Shown here: one piece after another, positions 1-6,560 of the stretch | Numbering within the stretch: position 1 is the stretch's first letter | Layout of the letters: every line of letters starts with the position of its first letter | Assembly: GCA_946479615.1 (NCBI GenBank) | Contig: CAMLGR010000152.1 | Location: forward strand, 1 to 11,009 | Origin: an uncultured Bacteroidota bacterium | GTDB taxonomy: Bacteria; Bacteroidota; Bacteroidia; Chitinophagales; Chitinophagaceae | Reading direction: 5' to 3' | DNA: 11,009 bases | Program-made: the position numbers and the translations under genes | The notes under the pieces: model-generated | The model's input: only the letters and a program-made list of their open reading frames with translations | Database searches by the model: none | What the model was told of the DNA's origin: nothing

Positions 1-1030
1 CTTCCACACCGCCTTTCATATAGACAGGCGTAACCACAGAATCGGTTTTGCCAATATCGAATCCTCTTTCCGTCAATCCTTTTTGCAGCTTGGTGGCATT
101 GTCCCAGAGCTTTTGTTTCAATGCAGGCTGTGTACGCAACATTTCCAGGCGTTTGAGGTTACCGATCACCAATGGCATCGGCAGGCTTTTAGCGAATATC
201 TGGCTGCGGCTGTTATAGCGGATATAATCGATAATACTTTTATCGCCTGCAATAAAGGCTCCGATGGACGCCATTGATTTGGCGAAAGTGGAGAAATAAA
301 GATCGATCTTGTCCTGCACACCCTGTGCTTCACCGGCACCGGCGCCTGTCTTGCCTAATGTGCCAAAACCATGCGCATCGTCTACCAGCAGGCGGAACTC
401 ATATTTATCTTTCAGTGCAACGATCTCTTTTAATTTGCCCTGGTCGCCGGCCATACCAAATACACCTTCTGTGATCAGGAGAATGCCGCCGGCCTGTTGT
501 TTTTCGGTCAAAGCGGTAGCACGTTGCAATTGTTTTTCGCAATCGGCCAGGTCATTGTGTTTGAAAACATAGCGGTGACCGGGGTGCAAACGGACGCCAT
601 CGATGATACAGGCATGGCTTTCCCCATCATATACGATCACATCATGACGGCTGCAAAGCAGATCGATCAGGCTCACCATTCCCTGGTAACCGTAGTTGAG
701 CAGGATGGCATCTTCTTTCATTTCAAAAGCGGCAAGTTCTGCTTCCAACTGCTCATGGTGTACACTGTTTCCACTCATCATCCGGGCTCCCATAGGCAGG
801 GCCAGTCCAAAATCCCTGGCAGCGTCGGTGTCCGCTTTTCTTACTTCAGGATGGTTGCCAAGACCCAGGTAATTATTGAGGCTCCAGACGATCATTTCTT
901 TTCCACGGAATTTCATCCGGTTGGAGATCGGTCCTTCTAATTTGGGGAAAGCAAAATAACCATGCGCTCTTTCACGATGCTGGCCGAGGGGGCCATAGTT
1001 TTTTAACAGGCGTTCAAAGATATCTCCCAT
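1..1030 (-). CDS. alpha-oxoamine synthase, probable serine palmitoyltransferase (C-terminus outside window)
   Basis: This is a PLP-dependent fold-type I enzyme of the alpha-oxoamine synthase family (serine palmitoyltransferase, KBL, BioF), which condenses an acyl-CoA with an amino acid and releases CO2. My translation from the ATG at 1030 gives 343 residues; the family is usually about 400, so roughly 60-70 C-terminal residues lie off the left edge. Visible motifs are the substrate-loop segment NNYLGLGNHPEV (about 52-63), the PLP-stacking histidine in ESHACIIDG (H139), the cofactor-binding aspartate in LLVDDAHGFGTLG (about 214-226), and the Schiff-base lysine K251 in STFAKSMASIGAF. The TFxKSxAS context resembles serine palmitoyltransferase more than KBL (TLGKAxGG), and Bacteroidota commonly make sphingolipids, so SPT is my preferred reading. 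BioF- or KBL-like activity cannot be excluded. It is separated from queA by a terminator and has its own -7 box. Confidence 0.88.
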   Translation of the reverse strand, partial: MGDIFERLLKNYGPLGQHRERAHGYFAFPKLEGPISNRMKFRGKEMIVWSLNNYLGLGNHPEVRKADTDAARDFGLALPMGARMMSGNSVHHEQLEAELAAFEMKEDAILLNYGYQGMVSLIDLLCSRHDVIVYDGESHACIIDGVRLHPGHRYVFKHNDLADCEKQLQRATALTEKQQAGGILLITEGVFGMAGDQGKLKEIVALKDKYEFRLLVDDAHGFGTLGKTGAGAGEAQGVQDKIDLYFSTFAKSMASIGAFIAGDKSIIDYIRYNSRSQIFAKSLPMPLVIGNLKRLEMLRTQPALKQKLWDNATKLQKGLTERGFDIGKTDSVVTPVYMKGGVE

Positions 1031-1061
1031 AAATGGCTGTTATAAGGTTAATAAGATGGCG

Positions 1062-1069
1062 CAAAGGTA
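1062..1069 (-). promoter_or_regulatory. Bacteroidota -7 box upstream of the alpha-oxoamine synthase
   Basis: On the minus strand the sequence TACCTTTG matches the Bacteroidota -7 consensus TAnnTTTG exactly. It lies 31 bases before the ATG at 1030, which predicts a short leader of about 25 bases. No clear -33 TTG box is seen at the expected spacing; that position is occupied by the inverted repeat at 1080-1098. There is no Shine-Dalgarno sequence before the ATG, which is normal for this phylum. Confidence 0.55.
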
Positions 1070-1079
1070 AGGTTTTTCA

Positions 1080-1098
1080 CCCCTAAAGCGGTTAGGGG
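1080..1098. repeat. perfect 7-bp inverted repeat, possible operator
   Basis: CCCCTAA and TTAGGGG face each other around a 5-base spacer (AGCGG). The repeat lies 11-29 bases upstream of the -7 box at 1062-1069, over the place where the -33 element would be. It could be the binding site of a dimeric regulator or a chance palindrome. It is not followed by a T run on either strand, so it is not an obvious terminator. Confidence 0.35.
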
Positions 1099-1167
1099 CA
1101 GCGATTTCGATAATTCCGGCGATTAGAGGCTGGTAAAAAAAAGTAACCAGGATTGCTGTCAGGCATT

Positions 1168-1194
1168 AAAAAAAGCCCCGCGAGGGAGGCTTTT
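1168..1194 (-). terminator. rho-independent terminator of queA
   Basis: Read on the minus strand, about 30 bases after the queA stop, the sequence forms AAAAGCCTC and GGGGCTTTT arms (9 pairs including one G-U) around a 6-base loop, followed directly by a run of seven Ts. This is a typical intrinsic terminator. It implies that queA and the downstream alpha-oxoamine synthase are separate transcription units. Confidence 0.85.
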
Positions 1195-1225
1195 AAAAAT
1201 ATTGATCCAATCTTCTTTAAACTAA

Positions 1226-2275
1226 TCAGATCACCAATAAGGCATCTCCATAACTGAAGAACCTGTATTTATCCTTGATCGCTTTTTTGTAGGCTTCCAT
1301 TGCCAGTTCGTATCCTGCAAAAGCGCAGGTCATGATCAACAGGCTTGTTTTTGGTAAATGGAAATTCGTTACCAGTGCATCTGCAATATTGAAATCATAA
1401 GGAGGATGGATAAACATATTCGTCCAGCCTTCAGATGGCTTTAATAATTTCTGTGCGGTAAAAGAAGATTCCATGGCTCTCATCGTAGTAGTGCCTACCG
1501 AGCAGATACGGTGACCATATTCTTTGGCGCGGTTAACGATTTTACACGCGGCATCTTCAATACGGTAATATTCTGCATCCATTTTATGTTTGCTCAGGTC
1601 TTCTACCTCGATCGGACGGAAGGTGCCCAAACCTGTGTGCAGGGTGACTTCCGCAAAGCGGATGCCTTTTATTTCAAGACGTTTGATCAGTTCACGGCTG
1701 AAATGCAGACCGGCAGTAGGAGCTGCAACGGCGCCTTCATGTTTGGCATAAACTGTCTGGTAACGTTCTTTGTCTTCTTCGTCCGGTTTGCGTTTGATGT
1801 ATTTGGGAAGAGGCGTTTCGCCCAGTTTTTCCAGTTGTTCACGGAAGCCTTCTTCACTGCCTTCCCATAAAAAACGGATGGTACGGCCACGGCTGGTGGT
1901 ATTATCGATCACTTCTGCTACCAGGTCTTCCTGATCACCGAAATACAGTTTGTTACCTACACGGATCTTACGGGCGGGATCAACGATCACATCCCAGAGA
2001 CGGTTGGGTTTATTCAATTCACGTAACAGGAACACTTCGATCTTGGCGCCTGTCTTCTCTTTGCGGCCATACATACGGGCTGGGAAAACCTTGGTATTAT
2101 TGACAACGAATACGTCTTTATCATTAAAATAGTCGAGGATATCACGGAAGTGTTTATTCTCGATCTGGCCGGTATGGCGGTGAACCACCATCATACGGGC
2201 GTCTTCACGTTTTTTAGCTGGGTTTTGGGCAATAAGGTTTAAGGGCAGATCAAAACGGAATTGTGAAAGCTTCAT
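1226..2275 (-). CDS. queA: S-adenosylmethionine:tRNA ribosyltransferase-isomerase (QueA)
   Basis: QueA transfers and isomerises the ribosyl moiety of S-adenosylmethionine onto preQ1 at tRNA position 34, giving epoxyqueuosine, the penultimate step of queuosine synthesis in the cytoplasm. The 349-residue protein is full length for the family. Characteristic segments are all present: the N-terminal [63 protein letters not shown], the [10 protein letters not shown] motif, [20 protein letters not shown] and the C-terminal [11 protein letters not shown]. The start ATG at 2275 fits the family N-terminus. No other queuosine genes are next to it. It is preceded by an unusual leader (see 2342-2437) and ends at a strong terminator. 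Confidence 0.97.
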   Translation of the reverse strand: MKLSQFRFDLPLNLIAQNPAKKREDARMMVVHRHTGQIENKHFRDILDYFNDKDVFVVNNTKVFPARMYGRKEKTGAKIEVFLLRELNKPNRLWDVIVDPARKIRVGNKLYFGDQEDLVAEVIDNTTSRGRTIRFLWEGSEEGFREQLEKLGETPLPKYIKRKPDEEDKERYQTVYAKHEGAVAAPTAGLHFSRELIKRLEIKGIRFAEVTLHTGLGTFRPIEVEDLSKHKMDAEYYRIEDAACKIVNRAKEYGHRICSVGTTTMRAMESSFTAQKLLKPSEGWTNMFIHPPYDFNIADALVTNFHLPKTSLLIMTCAFAGYELAMEAYKKAIKDKYRFFSYGDALLVI

Positions 2276-2288
2276 GATGTTTAGTGAT

Positions 2289-2429
2289 TTATTGGAAAAG
2301 CTCGCGACATAAGCCGGGCAACGACGGGAGGGTTGAACAGTCCTGCTTCAGGCAATCATGCGTGTATTTGCCAATGACAAAGAAAGCGGGACAGGCAATC
2401 TCCGGTCTTACGGCACCGGGATCTGTCAT
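2289..2429 (-). CDS. possible 46-aa upstream ORF in the queA leader
   Basis: An ATG at 2429 opens a 46-codon frame ending in TAA 13 bases before the queA ATG. The predicted peptide starts [16 protein letters not shown], contains four cysteines and has no signal peptide or known domain. It lies inside the transcript predicted from the -7 box at 2451-2458, so it could be a translated leader peptide. It could equally be a chance frame in a structured RNA, since it overlaps all the leader hairpins. I do not recognise it. Confidence 0.2.
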   Translation of the reverse strand: MTDPGAVRPEIACPAFFVIGKYTHDCLKQDCSTLPSLPGLCRELFQ

Positions 2430-2437
2430 GCGGACAG
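2342..2437 (-). ncRNA. candidate structured leader RNA of queA
   Basis: In minus-strand sense this leader contains a CTGTC/GACAG hairpin (2423-2437, 5-base loop), a CCGGT/ACCGG hairpin (2402-2419, 8-base loop) and a CCTG/CAGG hairpin (2342-2352). Two 7-9 base words occur twice: GGACAGG at 2389-2395 and 2432-2438, and CAGGCAATC at 2349-2357 and 2392-2400 (plus-strand sense). Each copy can pair with the same central partner (CTGTC at 2423-2427, TTGCC at 2368-2372), which gives mutually exclusive folds, as in attenuators and riboswitches. Five-base pairings do arise by chance, so this is only a candidate. It does not match the preQ1 or SAM riboswitch cores I know. Confidence 0.3.
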
Positions 2438-2450
2438 GTTATAAAGCTGG

Positions 2451-2458
2451 CAAAAGTA
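2451..2458 (-). promoter_or_regulatory. putative -7 box of queA
   Basis: TACTTTTG on the minus strand fits TAnnTTTG exactly. Transcription starting a few bases downstream would give a leader of about 170 bases before the queA ATG, unusually long for a housekeeping gene in this phylum. No TTG box stands at the usual 19-21 base distance, so the promoter is uncertain. Confidence 0.4.
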
Positions 2459-2557
2459 CTATTTATACAGAAAATACGTTGTTTTATTTTCAACATTTTT
2501 TCACCGCAGCGACGTGCGGAACGCTGATTTTATGCTTTTTATAGCAAAATAGCATCT

Positions 2558-2565
2558 TACTTTCG
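2558..2565 (+). promoter_or_regulatory. possible -7 box of the TraB/GumN gene
   Basis: TACTTTCG differs from TAnnTTTG at one position. It is the best plus-strand candidate in the intergenic region and would give a leader of about 145 bases before the ATG at 2718. No clear -33 box accompanies it. Confidence 0.3.
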
Positions 2566-2592
2566 AAGCAGATCAGGAGAATGGCAGTGATT

Positions 2593-2678
2593 TCACAGAT
2601 CCGGTACCGGTTTTCAGGGGATTTATCAAATTACCCGGTGATAATCTGTAAAATCCGTCTTTATCCTGCAATCTGTGA
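2593..2678. repeat. interrupted inverted repeat with ATCTGTG-type words
   Basis: TCACAGAT at 2593-2600 is perfectly complementary to ATCTGTGA at 2671-2678. Its ACAGAT part can also pair with ATCTGT at 2644-2649. Between them are the perfect palindrome CCGGTACCGG (2601-2610) and a further CCGGT (2635-2639) able to pair with ACCGG (2606-2610). The words resemble short dispersed intergenic repeats that I recall from Bacteroidota genomes, but a copy-number search would be needed to confirm this. It would lie in the 5' leader of the gene at 2718. Confidence 0.4.
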
Positions 2679-2717
2679 TTTATTGATTGTATTTTACCCT
2701 AAACCGTTATTCGTTTC

Positions 2718-5700
2718 ATGAAACGCAGCCTTCTCCTCCTCCTTTGTCTCTGTCCATACCTGATGTATGCGCAATCGCCCGTGAAGAAAAAGAAATATCC
2801 AAGTCTTCTCTGGGAGATCACCGGCAACGGATTAAAAAAGCCTTCTTTTCTTTTTGGTACCATGCATGTCAGCAGCAAGATGGCGTTTCACCTGGCCGAT
2901 TCTTTTTATGTCGGTATTCATAAAGCGGATGTGGTAGCGCTCGAAACAAATCCTGAATCGTGGCAGGAAGATATGAGCAAGTACGATATACAGAGCGAGC
3001 AGCGGTTTGGTTTTATGAGCGGGTATACTATGGCGCCGGAAGATTATTTCGGTATCAATACCCTGAAGTTTTATAAATATGATAAGAAAATAGAAAGAAC
3101 CTTATACAGCAATCCTTCTACCATCAACAACCTGCTCTACCGCAGTTATGGAAACAAGTCAAGCGATTTTGAAGAAGATACTTATCTCGATATGTACATT
3201 TACCAGTGCGGGAAGAAATGGGGGAAGAAAGTGGCTGGTGTAGAAAAATATGGAGAAAGCATGAAACTGATGGCAGAAGCGTATAAGGATGCTGCCAAAG
3301 ACAAAAGCAGGAAGGAAAGAAGTTATGATACTGAAGATGGTTATTCCTCCGGCAAATTACAGGAAGCCTATCGCACCGGTAATCTCGACTGGCTCGATTC
3401 CATCAATCGCTATAATAGTTTTTCTGCCGCTTTCGATGAAAAATTTTTATACCGCCGCAATGAGATCCAGACCGGATCGATCGATTCTATTCTACGAACA
3501 GGCCAATCGCTTTTTGTCGGCGTAGGAGCTGCGCATTTACCGGGCACACGTGGTGTGATCGAAATGTTGCGCGAAAAAGGATATACCCTCCGTCCTGTAA
3601 AAATGGGAGAGCGTGACAGCCAGCATAAAAATGATGTAGAAAAATTACGGGTGCCGGTCGTATTCAGCAGCCAGGTATCGGATGATGGAATATATAAAGT
3701 AGATATTCCCGGAAAATTTTACAAGTTTGGTGATGATGCGGCGCTCGATCAGCGGCAATATGCAGATATGGCCAATGGCAGTTATTATATGGTTACCCGT
3801 ATCATGACCAATGCCTGGCTATGGGGGCATAGCCAGGACAAGGTATCACGCACCGTAGACAGCCTGTTGTATGAGAACATTCCCGGTAAGATCGTCAGTA
3901 AAACATCTGTTGTCCGCAATGGATATAAAGGATGGGATATTGTCAATAAGACAAGACGCGGCGATCTGCAGCGCTATAATATTTTCATCACCCCATTTGA
4001 GATCATCGTTTTTAAAATGGCGGGTACGGGTGATTATATAAAGAATGGAGAAGAAGCAAAGAAGTTTTTCGGAAGCATTCAATTAAAAGAATATGGACAG
4101 GCTGCTGCACCTGTAGTTCCTGCGCAGGCGCCAGCCTGGAAAAAATATTCGCCTGCATATGGCGGGTTTGCCGTAAGTTTTCCGCATGATCCTTATGTGG
4201 GAAATGATGGAAGCTGGATCTATGATGCAGCAGATAAAAGTACAAATACACAATACCGTGTTATCCGTACCGATATTCATAATTATCATTTTGCAGAAGA
4301 AGATACATTCGATCTCAACCTGATGGAAGAAAGTTTCTCTTCTTCGGAATACATTAATAAGAAAACAGGACGGCAGTTTATTTCTCAAAAAGGATATCCT
4401 GCACTCGATGCACAATACAGCGATAAATCGGGTGGCATTTTCCTGACCAGGTATATCATCCAGGGGCCACATTACTACACACTGATAGCGCATGGAAAGC
4501 AGGAAACGCCGCAGATGAAAAGCTTCCTGAACTCATTTGAAATAAAACCTTACAACTATAAAGAAGCCAGGGAAAGACGTGATACCAGTTTGTATTATTC
4601 GGTAAAATCTCCTGTATTCCCTGAAGAGGCCAAAGAGAAGATCGATATGCCGCAATACTCATACGGCGATGATGATACGGAGGATGATCAACTGGACAAT
4701 GGCGTTTTTCGCAGCAAGGTGATTGAAAATGATACGACCGGGGAAAAAATATATGTTATCTTTTATAAATCGCGGCCCTATTCTTATTATAAGGATAGTT
4801 CGATGCTGGAGAAGGAAGACCAATTTACTGTTGATGGAGATTCTTCCTGGATCACACGTGTAAAAAAGAAATACATATTGCCCGGTAATACCAGGGTATG
4901 GGAACGGGTATTCTCCGATACGGGCAGCAGCCGTGCATTATGGGTCAAAGCATTTTATCGTACGGGAGTTGGTTATAGTCTTTTTACAGAGCTGGATACG
5001 CTGACAGCTCCCAGTGATTTTGTAAAGAATTTCTATGAGAGTTTTACACCGGCAGATACATTGAAAGGCATTGATCCTTTTCGTAAAAAGACGGCTTCTT
5101 TCTTTGCCGATTTTATGAGCACCGATACTGCTGTTCATAAAAGAGCGGTAAAAGGAATTTCGATGATCTCTATCGATTCAACTGATCTTCCCGCGCTTAA
5201 AACAGCGATACGATCTGTTAACTGGAATGAAAAGAAATACCTGGATGTCAAAAAATCACTGATCAACAAGCTGGATGATATTACTACCAAAGAATCGGTC
5301 GATTTCCTGCGTGAGCTATATTATGCGGCTGGAGATACTATTGAATTGCAGTATGCTGTGCTGGAAACTTTATTACAGCAGGAAACAAGCCGGGCCTATG
5401 CTGTTTTCCGTGATATCGTAAGTAATGAACCACCGGTACTGACCTCCGGCAATAATAATAATAATTCATATACAGTTGGATCAAATGCTCCTGTTGGCGG
5501 AAGGTATCATATTCATAATGACAAGTTCATGGACGAACTGTATGATTCATTGCCACTCACGCGTACGATCTTTCCCGACCTGTTGCCATTGATCAACCTG
5601 GATGATTATAAAAACAGCATCATGGCATTGCTGGGCCGCATGGCAGACAGCAACCTGGTGAAGGCAAAGGATTACGAGCTATATTTCAGTAAATTCTTAC

Positions 5701-6560
5701 TGGAAGCAAAGCAGGAACTCAAAAAGCAGGCGATTGCCGAGAAGAAAAGAGCCATCCGCAAAGCAGAAAGGACGAAAGAAGATGATGGTTCTTCCCGCGA
5801 GGATTATTCGCGTGAACGGGATTATGGAAATTCCGGCCTTAGCCTGTATGCAACTTTATTAATGCCTTTCTGGGATAGCAAACCAAATGTGCAGCCTGTA
5901 ATCAACCAGATGCTGACCTCTGAAGACAAACGTTTAAAGTATAATACATTGTTACTGCTGATCCGTAATAATAAACCGTATCCCGATTCCATGCTCACCT
6001 ATTTTGCGGGACAGGATGCCTATCGGTATGATTTGTATACCGATCTGAAAAAAGCGGATAAGGCAAATAAATTCCCGGGTAAATTCAACAACCATATTGA
6101 CCTGGCGAAAAGTAAATTATTGAAAGAGAAATCATTTGCTGCACCCGATTCAGTAGTATATGCCGACAGGCTATCAACCGAAGTAAAAGGAAGAAAGGGT
6201 TGGGTATATTTCTTTAAATATAAAAACAAGAAAGATGATGCAGGATGGAAGATCGCTTCTATCGGGCTGGTGCCGGCCGATCCTGCCCGTTTTGAATTTG
6301 ATGATGTACCACAGCAAACAGTCACGAACAGCTTTGATTATCGGAATGACGAATACGGTGCAGACGATCCTTTCGATTTTAACGGGTTCACCAATAGGAA
6401 GATCAATGAAGAGAAACCGTTGATGGAACAATTAAATAAACAACTGAAAAGAATGGTTTATTCGCATCGCAAAAGCGCGAAACAGTTCTATGCCAGGGAA
6501 GAGAATGAGACGTATGATGATGTGGATGAAATAGCGATAGCAGCCGATGGAGAAAATTAA
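2718..6560 (+). CDS. exported 1280-aa TraB/GumN-family protein with repeated C-terminal modules
   Basis: The N-terminus (MKR, a leucine-rich core, then MYAQ) is a Sec signal peptide with likely cleavage near residue 18. Residues about 28-300 form a TraB/GumN domain. GTMH (47-50) and E76 in VVALE are the conserved acidic/histidine pair, and VGVGAAHLPGTRGVIEMLREKGY (about 265-288, histidine near 273) is the family's C-terminal signature. TraB-like members have been proposed to be metalloproteases, but the biochemical role in bacteria is poorly known. Typical members are about 300 residues, so some 980 are extra. Three consecutive segments (about 310-459, 480-611, 623-780) look related and end in FFGSIQL, FLNSFEI and FYESFTP. 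A HEAT-like helical part follows (about 784-905), then an asparagine run (near 909), a highly charged helix (about 990-1040) and an acidic tail. It probably acts in the periplasm or at the cell surface. The leader has no Shine-Dalgarno sequence. Its stop overlaps the convergent ABC ATPase gene. Confidence 0.9.
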   Translation: MKRSLLLLLCLCPYLMYAQSPVKKKKYPSLLWEITGNGLKKPSFLFGTMHVSSKMAFHLADSFYVGIHKADVVALETNPESWQEDMSKYDIQSEQRFGFMSGYTMAPEDYFGINTLKFYKYDKKIERTLYSNPSTINNLLYRSYGNKSSDFEEDTYLDMYIYQCGKKWGKKVAGVEKYGESMKLMAEAYKDAAKDKSRKERSYDTEDGYSSGKLQEAYRTGNLDWLDSINRYNSFSAAFDEKFLYRRNEIQTGSIDSILRTGQSLFVGVGAAHLPGTRGVIEMLREKGYTLRPVKMGERDSQHKNDVEKLRVPVVFSSQVSDDGIYKVDIPGKFYKFGDDAALDQRQYADMANGSYYMVTRIMTNAWLWGHSQDKVSRTVDSLLYENIPGKIVSKTSVVRNGYKGWDIVNKTRRGDLQRYNIFITPFEIIVFKMAGTGDYIKNGEEAKKFFGSIQLKEYGQAAAPVVPAQAPAWKKYSPAYGGFAVSFPHDPYVGNDGSWIYDAADKSTNTQYRVIRTDIHNYHFAEEDTFDLNLMEESFSSSEYINKKTGRQFISQKGYPALDAQYSDKSGGIFLTRYIIQGPHYYTLIAHGKQETPQMKSFLNSFEIKPYNYKEARERRDTSLYYSVKSPVFPEEAKEKIDMPQYSYGDDDTEDDQLDNGVFRSKVIENDTTGEKIYVIFYKSRPYSYYKDSSMLEKEDQFTVDGDSSWITRVKKKYILPGNTRVWERVFSDTGSSRALWVKAFYRTGVGYSLFTELDTLTAPSDFVKNFYESFTPADTLKGIDPFRKKTASFFADFMSTDTAVHKRAVKGISMISIDSTDLPALKTAIRSVNWNEKKYLDVKKSLINKLDDITTKESVDFLRELYYAAGDTIELQYAVLETLLQQETSRAYAVFRDIVSNEPPVLTSGNNNNNSYTVGSNAPVGGRYHIHNDKFMDELYDSLPLTRTIFPDLLPLINLDDYKNSIMALLGRMADSNLVKAKDYELYFSKFLLEAKQELKKQAIAEKKRAIRKAERTKEDDGSSREDYSRERDYGNSGLSLYATLLMPFWDSKPNVQPVINQMLTSEDKRLKYNTLLLLIRNNKPYPDSMLTYFAGQDAYRYDLYTDLKKADKANKFPGKFNNHIDLAKSKLLKEKSFAAPDSVVYADRLSTEVKGRKGWVYFFKYKNKKDDAGWKIASIGLVPADPARFEFDDVPQQTVTNSFDYRNDEYGADDPFDFNGFTNRKINEEKPLMEQLNKQLKRMVYSHRKSAKQFYAREENETYDDVDEIAIAADGEN
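6557..6560. other. tail-to-tail stop-codon overlap (TTAA)
   Basis: The palindrome TTAA serves both convergent genes. The plus-strand stop TAA is 6558-6560 and the minus-strand stop TAA is the complement of 6557-6559. There is therefore no intergenic space and no terminator between the two genes, so their transcripts must overlap. Confidence 0.9.

Larger units (their letters stand above)
2276..2717. other. 442-base divergent intergenic region with structured and repeat-like segments
   Basis: This gap separates two divergent genes. Its left half (2289-2458) is the likely queA leader on the minus strand. It holds a possible 46-codon ORF, several short hairpins and a -7 box. The middle (2460-2560) is AT-rich apart from a small hairpin, CCGCA/TGCGG at 2504-2519. 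The right half (2558-2717) is the likely leader of the plus-strand giant gene and contains ATCTGTG-type repeats plus the palindrome CCGGTACCGG at 2601-2610. I see no tRNA and no recognisable known riboswitch. Confidence 0.6.

Noticed and set aside
83..940. Plus-strand open frames opposite the alpha-oxoamine synthase
   Set aside because: They lie antisense to a clearly conserved PLP enzyme reading frame and show no domain features.
1..1030. 2-amino-3-ketobutyrate CoA ligase (kbl) as the specific call
   Set aside because: The lysine context TFAKSMAS fits serine palmitoyltransferase better than KBL, and no threonine dehydrogenase gene is adjacent; substrate is still not proven.
2388..2420. Cobalamin-riboswitch-like phrase on the minus strand (CCGGTG...CCGGAG...TGTCCCGC)
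   Set aside because: It recalls part of the B12 riboswitch core, but the ordered conserved elements of a full B12 core are not all there, little leader lies upstream of it, and queA does not use cobalamin. Similarity is too partial to call.
2504..2519. CCGCA/TGCGG hairpin as a terminator
   Set aside because: Only 5 bp, with no T run on the plus strand and none immediately after it on the minus strand, and no gene ends nearby.
2284..2544. 86-aa plus-strand open frame in the intergenic region
   Set aside because: No recognisable domain or good promoter, atypical composition, and it runs antisense through the leader hairpins; more likely a chance frame.
4083..4493. 136-aa minus-strand open frame inside the giant gene
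   Set aside because: Antisense shadow of a long coding frame; cysteine- and arginine-rich chance composition and no motif.
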